DNA from: an uncultured Clostridia bacterium
GTDB taxonomy: Bacteria > Bacillota > Clostridia > TANB77 > UBA1234
DNA: 34,840 nt
Direction: 5' to 3'
Assembly (NCBI GenBank): GCA_947588905.1
Contig: CANQBB010000011.1
Coordinates: forward strand, 1 to 34,840
Position 1 is the first letter of the stretch. The number at the start of each line of letters is the position of its first letter. Of the stretch, positions 16,876-24,289 are shown piece by piece. Position numbers and translations under genes: made by a program. The notes beneath the pieces were generated by a model, which was not told where the DNA came from, made no database searches, and was given only the letters and a program-made list of their open reading frames with translations.

Positions 16876-16904
16876 ATGTTAACATAATACAAAAGAAAAG
16901 TCAA
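16876..16904 (-). promoter_or_regulatory. Promoter of the GC-rich orphan gene
   Basis: On the minus strand TTGACT and TAACAT are separated by 17 bases, 41 bases upstream of the start codon. The promoter is AT-rich like the host. Confidence 0.6.
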
Positions 16905-16925
16905 TATTACATAATATAAAATATT

Positions 16926-17297
16926 TTATTCTTTAATTTTGGGTTTCGCGATTAAAGCTGCTATAAAGCCAAAGAATATTGCAGCACTTATTCCACCAGC
17001 GGTAGCTTTAATTCCTCCTGTAAATGCACCTAATAAGCCATTTTCTTGGACACCCTTAATTGCACCATTTGCAAGAGAATATCCAAAACCTGTAAGAGGA
17101 ACAGTTGCTCCAGAACCTGCAAAATCTACTATTGGTTGATATAAACCTAATCCTGTTAGTATTACTCCTAATGTTACAAATAATACTAATATTCTTGCAG
17201 ATGTTAACTTTGTTTTATCTATTAAGATTTGACCAACAACGCAAATTAAACCTCCTATTACAAAACACCAAACATATTTCATTATATCTATATCCAT
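16926..17297 (-). CDS. spoVAE: Stage V sporulation protein AE
   Basis: SpoVAE is one of the SpoVA membrane proteins that import Ca-dipicolinic acid into the forespore and release it during germination. The 123-residue protein has four hydrophobic segments and near-signature family sequence: FVIGGLICVVGQILIDKTKLTSARILVLFV, LGLYQPIVDFAGSGATVPLTGFGYSLANGAIKGV, NGLLGAFTGGIKATAGGISAAIFFGFIAALI and a basic C terminus. AAGGAG precedes the ATG. It is usually found in an operon with spoVAC and spoVAD; here it stands alone, downstream of a GC-rich orphan cassette on the same strand, so the partners must lie elsewhere. Confidence 0.93.
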   Translation of the reverse strand: MDIDIMKYVWCFVIGGLICVVGQILIDKTKLTSARILVLFVTLGVILTGLGLYQPIVDFAGSGATVPLTGFGYSLANGAIKGVQENGLLGAFTGGIKATAGGISAAIFFGFIAALIAKPKIKE

Positions 17298-17457
17298 AAT
17301 AATCTCCTTAAGATAAATATTACTAGTATTTTATCTAAAAAAGTAAAAATTTATACAAAAAATTTACTAATTTAAATAGTAGTTGATAAATAAATTAAAA
17401 ATATTGTATGTGTATATTAAATTGTGATATTATTGTTTTATTCGGGAGGATAAAATT

Positions 17458-18771
17458 ATGAAACTTATTATTATATTACTTAGTAAATTTATATATTGGA
17501 TTGGTAAACTTATTGGAAAGGGCAGTAGTATGCCAGGTAAAATTGCTCTTAAACTTGATAAAAATATTTTGAAAAAAATTAAGCTTCCAGATAATATTGT
17601 TGTTGTAACAGGAAGTAATGGCAAAACATCTACTGTTGAAATGATTTATAATACTTTAGTTAATGCTGGATTCTCTGTTGGATGCAATTTAGAAGGCTCT
17701 AACCAGACAGAAGGTGTAGCAACAATGATTTTAAGAAATTCAAATTTAAAAGGAGAGGTTAGAAAAGATATTTTAGTTATAGAAAGTGATGAAAGATATT
17801 TACGACATACTCTTAAAAACTTTAAAGCAAAATATTTAGTAGTTACAAATTTGTATAGAGATCAAATGACTAGAAATGGTCATCCAGATGTTATATATGA
17901 CATTATAAAAGAAGCAATAGATAGTGAAGTGCATTTAATTTTAAATACTGATGATCCACTTTCATCTCTTTATGGATATAAAAGAGAAAATGTTACATAT
18001 ATTGGAATGAATAAAAATGAATTATCGAAAAAAGAAAACTTAAGTGCATATAACGATGCGAAATATTGTCCTAATTGTAAAGGTTTAATGGAATATGAAT
18101 ATTATCATTTTAATCACGTTGGAAGTTATAAATGTCCTAATTGTGGACATTGTCGCAAGAAACCAGATTATGCTGTTACAAGTTTGAACATTAAAACTGG
18201 GGAAATTGAAATAAATGATAAATATAAAATAAAAATGACATTAAGAAGTGTTTATAATGCATATAATTTGCTTGATGCTTTTGCTGTAGCAAGATTGTTT
18301 GGAGTTGATGAAGAGAAAATAGTAAGTACCCTAACTGATTATGTGGCAAATAATGACAGAATTCAAACATTTGAAATAAATGGACATAATGGAATGTTAC
18401 TTACATCTAAACATGAAAATTCTATTTCATATAATCAGTCTATTACATATTTAGTTAATCAACAAAAACCATGTACAGTAGTTTTAATAATTGATGCTGT
18501 TAGTAGAAAATATTTTACTAGTGAAACTTCATGGATATGGGATATAGATTTTGAATTATTAAAAGATGATTGTGTGAAGAAAATTATATTAGCTGGTAAA
18601 TATGTTAATGATTTAGCAGTTAGATTTGAATATTCAGGAATAGACATGAATAAGGTTTGTGTAAAAATGGATTTAGATGAAATGATGACTGAAACAAAAG
18701 AGAATTCTATTGGTGATATATATGTAGTTACTTGTTTTTCTGACAGAATGAAGTTTATGGATAGGAGGTAA
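17458..18771 (+). CDS. MurT-like Mur ligase family protein with altered amidation motif
   Basis: MurT works with GatD to amidate D-glutamate in lipid II stem peptides, using ATP. The 437-residue protein has the normal length and layout: an N-terminal helix, an intact Mur ligase P-loop VVVTGSNGKTSTVEM (residues 48-62), ESDERYL and VVTNLYRDQMTRNGHPD. A Cys4 zinc ribbon follows near residues 203-230 (CPNC...CPNCGHCRKKPDY), then a C-terminal DUF1727-type domain starting NDRIQTFEINGH. However the family KNPAGFNQ segment reads KHENSISYNQ, and the acidic D-G-x-D run before SWIWD reads KYFTSETSWIWD, so the Asp that completes the GatD active site seems missing. Six bases precede the next gene, so the pair is an operon. 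A diverged paralogue is likelier than a classical MurT. Confidence 0.85.
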   Translation: MKLIIILLSKFIYWIGKLIGKGSSMPGKIALKLDKNILKKIKLPDNIVVVTGSNGKTSTVEMIYNTLVNAGFSVGCNLEGSNQTEGVATMILRNSNLKGEVRKDILVIESDERYLRHTLKNFKAKYLVVTNLYRDQMTRNGHPDVIYDIIKEAIDSEVHLILNTDDPLSSLYGYKRENVTYIGMNKNELSKKENLSAYNDAKYCPNCKGLMEYEYYHFNHVGSYKCPNCGHCRKKPDYAVTSLNIKTGEIEINDKYKIKMTLRSVYNAYNLLDAFAVARLFGVDEEKIVSTLTDYVANNDRIQTFEINGHNGMLLTSKHENSISYNQSITYLVNQQKPCTVVLIIDAVSRKYFTSETSWIWDIDFELLKDDCVKKIILAGKYVNDLAVRFEYSGIDMNKVCVKMDLDEMMTETKENSIGDIYVVTCFSDRMKFMDRR

Positions 18772-18776
18772 CTTTT

Positions 18777-19502
18777 ATGGAATTAAATATTTTGCATTTA
18801 TATTATGACATTTTAAATTTATATGGTGAATATGGAAATGTGGTTATAATGAAAAAACACTTGGAAGACCAAGGATACAAAGTTAATGTAGACAAAAAAA
18901 CTGTCAATGATGAAATTGAATTTGAAAAATATAATTTTATTTATATTGGATGTGGTACAGAAAAAAATTTAGACTTTGTTCTTGAAGATATGAAGAAACG
19001 TGTTGTTGATTTTAACAATGCTATTGAAAATAAAGTAGTTATATTAGCAACTGGAAATAGTTTTGAGATGTTTGGAAAAAATATTGATAAAAAAGAGGGC
19101 TTGTGTATTTTTGATTATGAGGTAGAAAGACTTAAAGATAGAGTTACTTCTGATGTTATTTATAAAAGTAAATTTTTTGATGGTAAAGTTGTGGGGTTTG
19201 TAAATAAGATGACTGAAACATATCATAATATGTCTCCACTTTTTGAAGTTGAATTTGGTGTGGGAGAAAATAAAAGAAATGACTTTGAAGGTGTTCAATA
19301 TGTAAATTTATATGGAACACATATATCAGGACCTATACTTGCTAGAAATCCTAATTTTTTAAAACATTTACTTATTAAAATATGTAAAAATGCAGATAAA
19401 AAATTTGAATATAAAGAAATTGAATATCCTTATGAAGATGCTGGGTATGATCTTGTTTTAAGTGAGCTTGAGAAGAGAGCAGATGAAGAAAAGAAAAAAT
19501 AA
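18777..19502 (+). CDS. GatD-like glutamine amidotransferase-fold protein lacking the catalytic Cys and His
   Basis: GatD is the glutaminase partner of MurT. This 241-residue protein keeps the class I amidotransferase fold: NILHLYYDILNLYGEYGNVVIMKKHLE matches the GatD N terminus, and LYGTHISGPILARNPNFLKHLL its C-terminal region. The nucleophile segment, normally LAICGGYQ-L-G, reads ILATGNSFEMFG (residues 89-100), with Gly93 in place of Cys. The usual GTYLHGP reads GTHISGP, with Ser in the His position. The GGGQD-type region reads IGCGTEKN. It should therefore not hydrolyse glutamine by the known route. Overlap of operon position with the MurT-like gene, which also lost its acidic motif, suggests the pair diverged together. 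I am sure of the fold and unsure of the function. Confidence 0.85.
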   Translation: MELNILHLYYDILNLYGEYGNVVIMKKHLEDQGYKVNVDKKTVNDEIEFEKYNFIYIGCGTEKNLDFVLEDMKKRVVDFNNAIENKVVILATGNSFEMFGKNIDKKEGLCIFDYEVERLKDRVTSDVIYKSKFFDGKVVGFVNKMTETYHNMSPLFEVEFGVGENKRNDFEGVQYVNLYGTHISGPILARNPNFLKHLLIKICKNADKKFEYKEIEYPYEDAGYDLVLSELEKRADEEKKK

Positions 19503-19516
19503 TATATCAATATGTG

Positions 19517-19546
19517 TTGACATAATATTTAAGCCTATGATATAAT
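19517..19546 (+). promoter_or_regulatory. Probable sigma-A promoter of the helicase-associated-repeat gene
   Basis: A perfect TTGACA and a perfect TATAAT are separated by 18 bases, about 80 bases upstream of the start codon. Confidence 0.75.
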
Positions 19547-19573
19547 ATGTTTGAATTAAATTTTTTTGATGAT

Positions 19574-19589
19574 ATAAGCTATAGCTTAT
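19574..19589 (+). promoter_or_regulatory. 16-base perfect palindrome in the leader, possible operator
   Basis: ATAAGCTATAGCTTAT is a perfect palindrome 28 bases downstream of the -10 box and 36 bases before the start codon. It could be a repressor site or a small RNA hairpin. Confidence 0.45.
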
Positions 19590-19624
19590 GCACTACCAAA
19601 CGACAGAGAGAGGAGTACTAGTTA

Positions 19625-20470
19625 ATGCAAGACTTTGATAAATTCTTTTCTGAGCTTAAGAAATACAAGGAAGAATATGGTAATTGCAATGTACCTCAAA
19701 GGTATATAACTATTGATGGATACAAGTTGGGTTATAAAGTAAATTATGTAAGAACCAAAAAAGAGATATTATTATCAAACTGTGAAATTATGATGTTAAA
19801 TGCTCTTGGATTTGAATGGATAATACAACGTAAAGGTAAACAGAAGAAAAGTATTCCGATAGGTGATGTAATTAGTTTATATAAAAAATATATTTCTGAA
19901 CATAAAACTTCTACTATAACAGCAACTTATACTACAAATGATGGTATTAAACTTGGTCAGGCAATAAATTTGATTAGAAATGGTTATAGAAAAATCACAT
20001 TAGAAGAAAGAGAAATATTAGAAGAACTTGGACTTAAATTTAGAGATGATGACGAAAGAATTGCTAGAAAAAGTTATTCTACTAATCAGATTATAGAACT
20101 TATTAGAGAATATGTTCATGAAAAAGGAGATTGCAATATTCCTGTCCTATATAAAACTGAAGATGGAATTGGTCTTGGAAGATTTGCTTATAACATAAAG
20201 CTTGGAAGAAGACGGATTATTGATGAGCAAAGAAAAGAGCTTATTGAACTTGGATTTTCTTTTGAGGTAAAGCATAACAAAAATATGGATGAGATTATGG
20301 ATTTATTAGGTGAATATAAATCTCAAAATGGAAATTGCGAAATACCACAAAGATATATAACTTCAAATGGCATTTGCTTAGGAACAATTTGTAAAAATAT
20401 TAGATATGGAACTAGAAAACTAAGTGAAAGTGAAATTGAAGAACTTGCTAAAATAGGTTTCGTTTGGTGA
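19625..20470 (+). CDS. Stand-alone protein of four helicase-associated (HA) type repeats
   Basis: The 281-residue protein consists of four units of about 65-70 residues, each with the pattern ...YK...G-C/N-V/I-P-x-x-Y-x-T-x-D/N-G-x-x-L-G...N-x-R-x-G-x-R-x-(I/L)...E-L-G-F. Clear examples are KEEYGNCNVPQRYITIDGYKLGYKVNYVR, HEKGDCNIPVLYKTEDGIGLGRFAYNIKLG and KSQNGNCEIPQRYITSNGICLGTICKNIRYG, each ending near LGFEW, LGLKF, LGFSF or IGFVW. This is the helicase-associated domain found C-terminal to some DEAD helicases and thought to bind nucleic acid; here no helicase is attached. GAGAGGAG precedes the ATG. The gene carries an in-frame CGG at 20213 that is read without a shift (LGRRRIID). It has its own promoter and terminator. 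Confidence 0.82.
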   Translation: MQDFDKFFSELKKYKEEYGNCNVPQRYITIDGYKLGYKVNYVRTKKEILLSNCEIMMLNALGFEWIIQRKGKQKKSIPIGDVISLYKKYISEHKTSTITATYTTNDGIKLGQAINLIRNGYRKITLEEREILEELGLKFRDDDERIARKSYSTNQIIELIREYVHEKGDCNIPVLYKTEDGIGLGRFAYNIKLGRRRIIDEQRKELIELGFSFEVKHNKNMDEIMDLLGEYKSQNGNCEIPQRYITSNGICLGTICKNIRYGTRKLSESEIEELAKIGFVW

Positions 20471-20485
20471 ATAATTTTGAGAATA

Positions 20486-20521
20486 AAAAAAGGACATCTT
20501 AAATTAAAGATGTCCTTTTTT
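20486..20521 (+). terminator. Intrinsic terminator after the HA-repeat gene
   Basis: A perfect 15-bp stem, AAAAAAGGACATCTT with AAGATGTCCTTTTTT, has a 6-base loop. Confidence 0.88.
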
Positions 20522-20522
20522 G

Positions 20523-20623
20523 AAAGAGAGGGACGGAGCAAACTTTCAATTTCTTGTTGACTGCGATTGAAAGTCGACTCAGTCCTTTATTTCACTCCGC
20601 CCACTGTTTCATTTTGTCTCTTT
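20523..20623. repeat. Structured intergenic element of unknown role
   Basis: Nested pairings occur in an otherwise gene-free 260-base gap: AAAGAGA with TCTCTTT on the outside; GGGaCGGAG with CTCCGCCC inside that; and ACTTTCAAT (20542-20550) with ATTGAAAGT (20566-20574) at the centre. It is locally richer in GC than its surroundings. It lies after a complete terminator and before the bsh promoter, so it is probably not the leader of either gene. A mobile palindromic element or a small RNA are possibilities. Confidence 0.5.
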
Positions 20624-20673
20624 TTATTTAGTAGGAAAAACATAAACAATTTTTGAAATTTATATTTAAAGAT

Positions 20674-20702
20674 TTGCTAAAAATCTACTATTATGATATA
20701 TT
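20674..20702 (+). promoter_or_regulatory. Probable promoter of bile salt hydrolase
   Basis: TTGCTA and TATATT are separated by 17 bases, 28 bases upstream of the start codon. Confidence 0.5.
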
Positions 20703-20730
20703 TTAATAAAAAGAAACGGAGGTTTTTAAA

Positions 20731-21705
20731 ATGTGTACAGCTGCAACTTATTATACAAAAGACCATTATTTTGGAAGAAATTTAGATTTAGAATATTCAT
20801 ATCATGAAACGGTAACTATAACACCACGTAATTATCCTTTTAAATTTAGAAAGATAAAAGAAATAAATTCTCACTATGCAATGATAGGAATGGCATATGT
20901 TGCTAATGATTATCCACTTTATTATGATGCTGTTAATGAAAAAGGAGTTGCAATGGCAGGATTAAATTTTCCTGGCAATGCAGATTACAAAGAAGAAAAG
21001 GATGGCTTAGACAACATTGCACCATTTGAATTTATTCCTTGGATTTTATCTCAATGTTCTAACATTACAGAAGCTAAAAACTTATTAGAAAGAATAAATA
21101 TAGCTAATATAAATTTTAGTGATGAATTACCAGCATCACCACTACATTGGATAATATCAGACAAAGAAGCTTCTATAACAGTTGAAAGTGTAAAAGAAGG
21201 ATTAAAAATATATGATAATCCGGTTGGAATTCTTACGAATAACCCAACATTTGACATTCATATGTTTAATTTAAATAATTATATGAATTTATCTATTGAA
21301 CAACCAGAAAATAATTTTTCTAAGAATCTTAACTTAAATGCATATAGTAGAGGTATGGGTGCAATGGGACTACCAGGAGATTTGTCTTCTGCTTCACGTT
21401 TTGTTAAAGCAACATTTACAAAAATGAATTCAATTTCAGGAGATTCTGAATCAGAAAGTATTAGTCAATTTTTCCAAATACTTAATTCTGTTGCACAACA
21501 AAGAGGGTGTGTGCATATGGGAGAAGATAAATACGAAATAACAATTTATAGTTCATGCTGTAATATGGATAAAGGAATTTACTATTATACAACTTATGAA
21601 AATAGCCAAATTTCTGGAGTTAACATGTATAATGAAAATATTGATGATAGTAAATTAACTAGTTTCCCTTTAATCACAGGACAACAAATAAAAATGCAAA
21701 ATTAG
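20731..21705 (+). CDS. bsh: Bile salt hydrolase / choloylglycine hydrolase family
   Basis: This Ntn-hydrolase cleaves the amide bond of conjugated bile salts; relatives act on penicillin V. The 324-residue cytoplasmic protein has the usual length. After removal of Met1 the catalytic nucleophile is Cys2 (MCTAATYYTKDHYFGRNLDLE), followed by Arg16 and Asp19. Further active-site residues expected in the family are visible: Asn79 in GLNFPGN, Asn170 or 171 in LTNNPTFDI, and Arg223 in LSSASRFVKATF. The ATG must be the start, because the nucleophile is residue 2; CGGAGG precedes it. The family distinction between bile salt and penicillin V acylases is subtle, but the motif set and gut context favour bile salts. 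It is a single-gene unit with promoter and terminator. Confidence 0.9.
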   Translation: MCTAATYYTKDHYFGRNLDLEYSYHETVTITPRNYPFKFRKIKEINSHYAMIGMAYVANDYPLYYDAVNEKGVAMAGLNFPGNADYKEEKDGLDNIAPFEFIPWILSQCSNITEAKNLLERINIANINFSDELPASPLHWIISDKEASITVESVKEGLKIYDNPVGILTNNPTFDIHMFNLNNYMNLSIEQPENNFSKNLNLNAYSRGMGAMGLPGDLSSASRFVKATFTKMNSISGDSESESISQFFQILNSVAQQRGCVHMGEDKYEITIYSSCCNMDKGIYYYTTYENSQISGVNMYNENIDDSKLTSFPLITGQQIKMQN

Positions 21706-21742
21706 AAGAAAATGAAACCAAAATGAATTAAATATAAAACAA

Positions 21743-21771
21743 GACTATTCTCAAAAGAGAGTAGTTTTTTC
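21743..21771 (+). terminator. Intrinsic terminator after bsh
   Basis: ACTATTCTC pairs with GAGAGTAGT (one U-G pair) around AAAA, and is followed by six T. Confidence 0.8.
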
Positions 21772-21798
21772 TTTAAAACAAATTTTTCATAACCCAAG

Positions 21799-21846
21799 CC
21801 CTTTTTGAATACAATTAACTAAAGCGTATTCAAAGGGGGTTTTTTT
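21799..21846 (+). promoter_or_regulatory. Terminator-shaped hairpin covering the spoIIID ribosome binding site
   Basis: A 14-bp stem pairs 21799-21812 with 21826-21839 (two G-U pairs, 13-base loop) and is followed by seven T that run directly into the GTG start of spoIIID. The 3' arm ends in GGGGG, which is the only ribosome binding site for that start. The structure could both terminate transcription and hide the site. Confidence 0.7.
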
Positions 21847-22104
21847 GTGGGAAAGTTTTACATAGATGAACGTGCGATTAAGCTTGCACATTATATAATA
21901 GATTCAAAAGACACAGTAAGGGGTGCAGCAAAAAGATTTGGAATAAGCAAGAGCACGGTACACAAGGATATAACTGAACGACTAAAAAAGATAAATCCCG
22001 CTTTAGCATTAGAAGCTAAAAAGGTTCTTGAAGAAAATAAAGCAGAAAGACATATTAGAGGAGGTGAAGCGACTAGGCAAAAATATATGCATATGATAGG
22101 TTGA
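21847..22104 (+). CDS. spoIIID: Sporulation transcriptional regulator SpoIIID
   Basis: SpoIIID is a small DNA-binding protein that controls mother-cell genes during sporulation together with sigma-E and sigma-K. The 85-residue protein has the expected length and sequence: ERAIKLAHYIIDSKDTVRGAAKRFGISKSTVHKDITERL carries the helix-turn-helix with the near-invariant SKSTVHKD recognition helix, and AERHIRGGEATRQKYMHM is the conserved basic C-terminal region. It starts with GTG, seven bases after an AAAGGGGG site that lies within a hairpin. The gene is followed by its own terminator. No typical vegetative promoter is obvious directly upstream, consistent with sporulation control, but I could not identify a sigma-E site with confidence. 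Confidence 0.95.
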   Translation: MGKFYIDERAIKLAHYIIDSKDTVRGAAKRFGISKSTVHKDITERLKKINPALALEAKKVLEENKAERHIRGGEATRQKYMHMIG

Positions 22105-22114
22105 CATAGTATGA

Positions 22115-22153
22115 CGAAGAATGGTTAAAATGCATAGTTCTTCGCCTTTTTTT
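22115..22153 (+). terminator. Intrinsic terminator after spoIIID
   Basis: CGAAGAA pairs with TTCTTCG around a 16-base loop, followed by CC and seven T. Confidence 0.7.
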
Positions 22154-22231
22154 ATGTAGTATTTCTTTATTTTTATATTTATGTATGGTATAATTAAGCC
22201 AGTAAAGATAAAAACAAGGAGAGAAACAAAA

Positions 22232-22714
22232 ATGTGGTTAAGCCTTATACTTTTAATATTTGCCATAGCAAGTTATTATATATATGGTACGTATTTTAAA
22301 GAGTACTTTGAAGTAAAAAAAGTATATAACACATTGCAAAATGTATTAGATACAAGAGATGTTTTGCTATTAAAATTAACTGGAGAAAAAATTAGTAAAA
22401 AAACTATTGCAAATATAGTTATGTTGATTGATAAAAGAAAGGAAACCAAAAATTCTGGTTATACAGTTAGAATGAAAGCAGATGTTGAACTTAGTAATAG
22501 CTTAAAAGATTTTTATCCAAAAATTAGTAAAGTTTTAAATAATGATTTATCAAAAGAGATTTTTAAAAGAATTATTGAACTTGAAAAACAAGCAAAAAAA
22601 ATAAGAATTAGTTATAATAATGCAGTTGAAAGATATAATAATAATTTAATTTTGCACAAGAAAGTTTGTATGAGAATTATACACATGAAGCCATTGGACA
22701 CTTATAAGATATAG
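22232..22714 (+). CDS. LemA-like membrane protein
   Basis: The 160-residue protein has an N-terminal membrane helix ([22 protein letters not shown]) with few residues outside, and a long helical cytoplasmic or external part. Its C-terminal half resembles LemA: a FYPKIS segment followed by helices ending in [17 protein letters not shown], the characteristic YNxAVxxYN motif. LemA proteins are widespread and of uncertain function. GGAGAG lies upstream of the ATG at 22232; an earlier in-frame ATG lies at the -10 region. It is 14 bases upstream of ruvB and probably leads that operon. Confidence 0.78.
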   Translation: MWLSLILLIFAIASYYIYGTYFKEYFEVKKVYNTLQNVLDTRDVLLLKLTGEKISKKTIANIVMLIDKRKETKNSGYTVRMKADVELSNSLKDFYPKISKVLNNDLSKEIFKRIIELEKQAKKIRISYNNAVERYNNNLILHKKVCMRIIHMKPLDTYKI

Positions 22715-22728
22715 GAGGTAACATAAAA

Positions 22729-23730
22729 ATGGACGAAGAAAGAATTATATGTCCCGGTCTAGATACATCGGAAAATGATTTAGAAGTAACATTAAGACCT
22801 AGAGTTTTAGATGAATATATTGGACAAGAAAAAGTAAAAGAAAATATGAGGATTTTTATAGAGGCTGCTAAAAAAAGAAATGAACCTTTAGATCATACAT
22901 TATTATATGGACCTCCAGGACTTGGAAAGACTACTTTGTCAAATATTATAGCCAATGAAATGAATGCAAATATTAGAATTACATCTGGACCTGCAATTGA
23001 AAAACCAGGTGATTTAGCTGCATTATTAACCAATTTAGCTCCAGGAGATGTTCTTTTTATTGATGAAATACATAGACTTAATAGAAGTGTTGAAGAGGTT
23101 TTATATCCTGCATTAGAAGATTTTTCTTTAGATATTATTATTGGTAAAGGTCCTAGTGCAAGGTCTATTAGGCTTGATTTACCTAAATTTACTTTAATTG
23201 GTGCTACGACAAAAGCAGGTAGATTGTCTTCACCTCTTCGTGATAGATTTGGTATTATGCATAGACTTGAACTTTATAGTAACAAAGAATTAGAAACTAT
23301 AGTTAAACGTTCAGCTAAGATTTTAAAGATAGATATAACTGATAAAGGAGCAAAAGAGATTGCTTCACGTTCTAGAGGTACACCAAGAATTGCAAATAGA
23401 CTATTAAAAAGAGTTAGAGATTTTGCAGATATTCAGTCAAATGGTGAGGTAACAGATGAAATAGCTGATAAAGCATTATCATCATTAGAAATTGATAAAT
23501 TAGGATTAGATAATATAGATAGAAGAATGTTAGATACTATAATAAAAAAATTTGGTGGTGGTCCTGTTGGTATTGATACATTGGCTTCAACTATAGGTGA
23601 AGATGCAGATACTATCGAAGATGTATATGAACCATATTTATTACAAATAGGTTTCTTAAATAGAACACCACGTGGAAGAACTGCAACTATTAGTGCTTAT
23701 GAACATATGGGGGTGCCTTATGAAAAATAA
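22729..23730 (+). CDS. ruvB: Holliday junction branch migration helicase RuvB
   Basis: RuvB is the AAA+ ring motor that, with RuvA, drives branch migration at Holliday junctions during recombinational repair. The 333-residue protein is full length. It has the family N terminus [19 protein letters not shown], Walker [12 protein letters not shown], Walker [25 protein letters not shown], the RuvB beta-hairpin segment [26 protein letters not shown], sensor [12 protein letters not shown] and a C-terminal winged helix ending [19 protein letters not shown] precedes the ATG. Neither ruvA nor ruvC is adjacent. Its last 11 bases overlap the start of queH, which indicates co-transcription, as is usual for ruvB-queH in Clostridia. 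Confidence 0.97.
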   Translation: MDEERIICPGLDTSENDLEVTLRPRVLDEYIGQEKVKENMRIFIEAAKKRNEPLDHTLLYGPPGLGKTTLSNIIANEMNANIRITSGPAIEKPGDLAALLTNLAPGDVLFIDEIHRLNRSVEEVLYPALEDFSLDIIIGKGPSARSIRLDLPKFTLIGATTKAGRLSSPLRDRFGIMHRLELYSNKELETIVKRSAKILKIDITDKGAKEIASRSRGTPRIANRLLKRVRDFADIQSNGEVTDEIADKALSSLEIDKLGLDNIDRRMLDTIIKKFGGGPVGIDTLASTIGEDADTIEDVYEPYLLQIGFLNRTPRGRTATISAYEHMGVPYEK

Positions 23731-24271
23731 GATTTTATTGCATACATGTTGTGCTCCTTGCTCAACATATGTTGTGGACAAACTTAGAAAAGATGGTTAT
23801 GATGATTTAACTTATTTTTGGTATAACATAAATATTCATCCTTATACAGAATATAAAGCTAGACTTGATACTTTAATTAAATATGCTGAAATGATTAACA
23901 TGCCCATAATTATAGAAGATAATTATGGTATTAGAGAATTTACTAAGAATGTTGTGGATAATATTGATGGTAGATGTTATTTTTGCTATTATTCTCGTTT
24001 AGAACATACAGTTAAATATGCTAAGGAACATGGATACGATTCTTTTTCAACAACTCTTCTTGTTAGTCCTTATCAAAAACATGACTTAATAGTAAAGATT
24101 GCAAATGAATTAGCAGAAAAATATGGAATACAATTCATTTATCAAGATTTTAGAGAAGGCTTTAGAATAGGCCAGCAAATGGCAAGAGATGCCGGATTAT
24201 ATATGCAAAAATATTGTGGATGCATTTATTCAGAGGAAGAAAGATACTTATTTTCAAAAAAGAAAAAATAA
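23720..24271 (+). CDS. queH: Epoxyqueuosine reductase QueH
   Basis: QueH performs the last step of queuosine synthesis, reducing epoxyqueuosine at the wobble position of tRNA. It is the non-cobalamin alternative to QueG. The 183-residue protein contains the four-Cys signature of the family: [12 protein letters not shown] at the N terminus and [38 protein letters not shown] in the middle, with [11 protein letters not shown] between and [14 protein letters not shown] at the end. These Cys residues are expected to hold an iron-sulfur cluster and a metal. The start overlaps the end of ruvB; a GGGGG stretch inside ruvB serves as ribosome binding site. Confidence 0.94.
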   Translation: MKNKILLHTCCAPCSTYVVDKLRKDGYDDLTYFWYNINIHPYTEYKARLDTLIKYAEMINMPIIIEDNYGIREFTKNVVDNIDGRCYFCYYSRLEHTVKYAKEHGYDSFSTTLLVSPYQKHDLIVKIANELAEKYGIQFIYQDFREGFRIGQQMARDAGLYMQKYCGCIYSEEERYLFSKKKK

Positions 24272-24289
24272 TATTATATAGGAGAAAAG

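Noticed and set aside
17298..17457. Forespore sigma-G promoter for spoVAE
   Set aside because: A GTATA and an AATACTA can be found, but their spacing is wrong for sigma-G. Not supportable by eye.
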